From positions 1-5,342 of the forward strand of contig JAAUPH010000196.1 of assembly GCA_012035435.1 (NCBI GenBank): 5,342 bases of DNA, given 5' to 3'. Origin of the DNA: Sphingopyxis sp. (GTDB lineage: Bacteria; Pseudomonadota; Alphaproteobacteria; Sphingomonadales; Sphingomonadaceae). Under the pieces are notes generated by a model, which worked only from the letters and a program-made list of their open reading frames with translations, did no database searches and was not told the origin of the DNA. Position numbers and translations under genes: made by a program. Within the stretch, counting starts at the first letter, position 1, and every line of letters begins with the position of its first letter. Positions 5,332 to 5,342 of this stretch are shown here, piece by piece.

Positions 5332-5342
5332 CCGCGTATCGA
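5300..5342 (+). CDS. Serine recombinase (resolvase/invertase family), N-terminus only, cut by the right edge
   Basis: ATG 5300 is preceded by AAGGAGGG (5287-5294) at five bases, a strong ribosome site. The visible residues MAENVSMIGYTRVS match the opening strand of the resolvase/invertase catalytic domain (IGYxRVS), where the final Ser (residue 14) is the nucleophile that attacks DNA. It would resolve cointegrates or invert DNA at sites such as the palindrome at 4906. Whether it is a Tn3-type TnpR, an invertase or a stand-alone recombinase cannot be told from 14 residues. Confidence 0.85.
   Translation, partial: MAENVSMIGYTRVS

Noticed and set aside
1..5342. CRISPR array, rRNA, riboswitch
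   Set aside because: No regularly spaced repeats of 23-40 bases, no rRNA-like segments and no recognised riboswitch aptamer core were found.

Overview
The window looks like the chromosomal edge of an integrated element in an alphaproteobacterium, possibly a sphingomonad. This rests on the GC-rich coding, an HspQ/YccV-family gene, a CCA-encoding serine tRNA, and the style of the Fic, helicase and resolvase proteins. The genus cannot be fixed from the sequence alone.

Layout. Positions 1-1014 hold two minus-strand host-type genes: a small membrane protein with a bacterial PH-like domain that runs off the left edge, and hspQ. A divergent, complete tRNA-Ser(CGA) lies at 1196-1285. Directly behind it is a tyrosine recombinase gene (1399-3007), the classic arrangement of an island integrated at a tRNA 3' end. 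No second copy of the tRNA 3' end was found, so the far border of the island is probably outside the window.

The right half (3217-5342) is a mosaic. Two imperfect copies (about 77% identical by hand count, about 182 bp) of a serine-resolvase leader plus its first codons lie in direct orientation at 3217-3398 and 5151-5331. Copy 1 breaks off just before the codon for the catalytic serine; copy 2 continues into a resolvase that leaves the window. Between them sit an intact class II Fic AMP-transferase (3570-4706) with candidate operators, and a two-base-spaced helicase-like gene cut off inside its Walker A motif (4709-4894). These are followed by a res-like 30-bp palindrome, a second inverted repeat and a consensus-like promoter for the resolvase.

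The genes are best read as a Fic-helicase two-gene module carried by, and then broken by, resolvase-type mobile DNA inside an island at tRNA-Ser. The bPH-like gene, hspQ and the integrase all carry small indels, mostly explainable as homopolymer length changes (hspQ 745-748; integrase 1517-1520 and about 2519). The conserved reading resumes in another frame each time, so sequencing error is a serious alternative to real gene decay.
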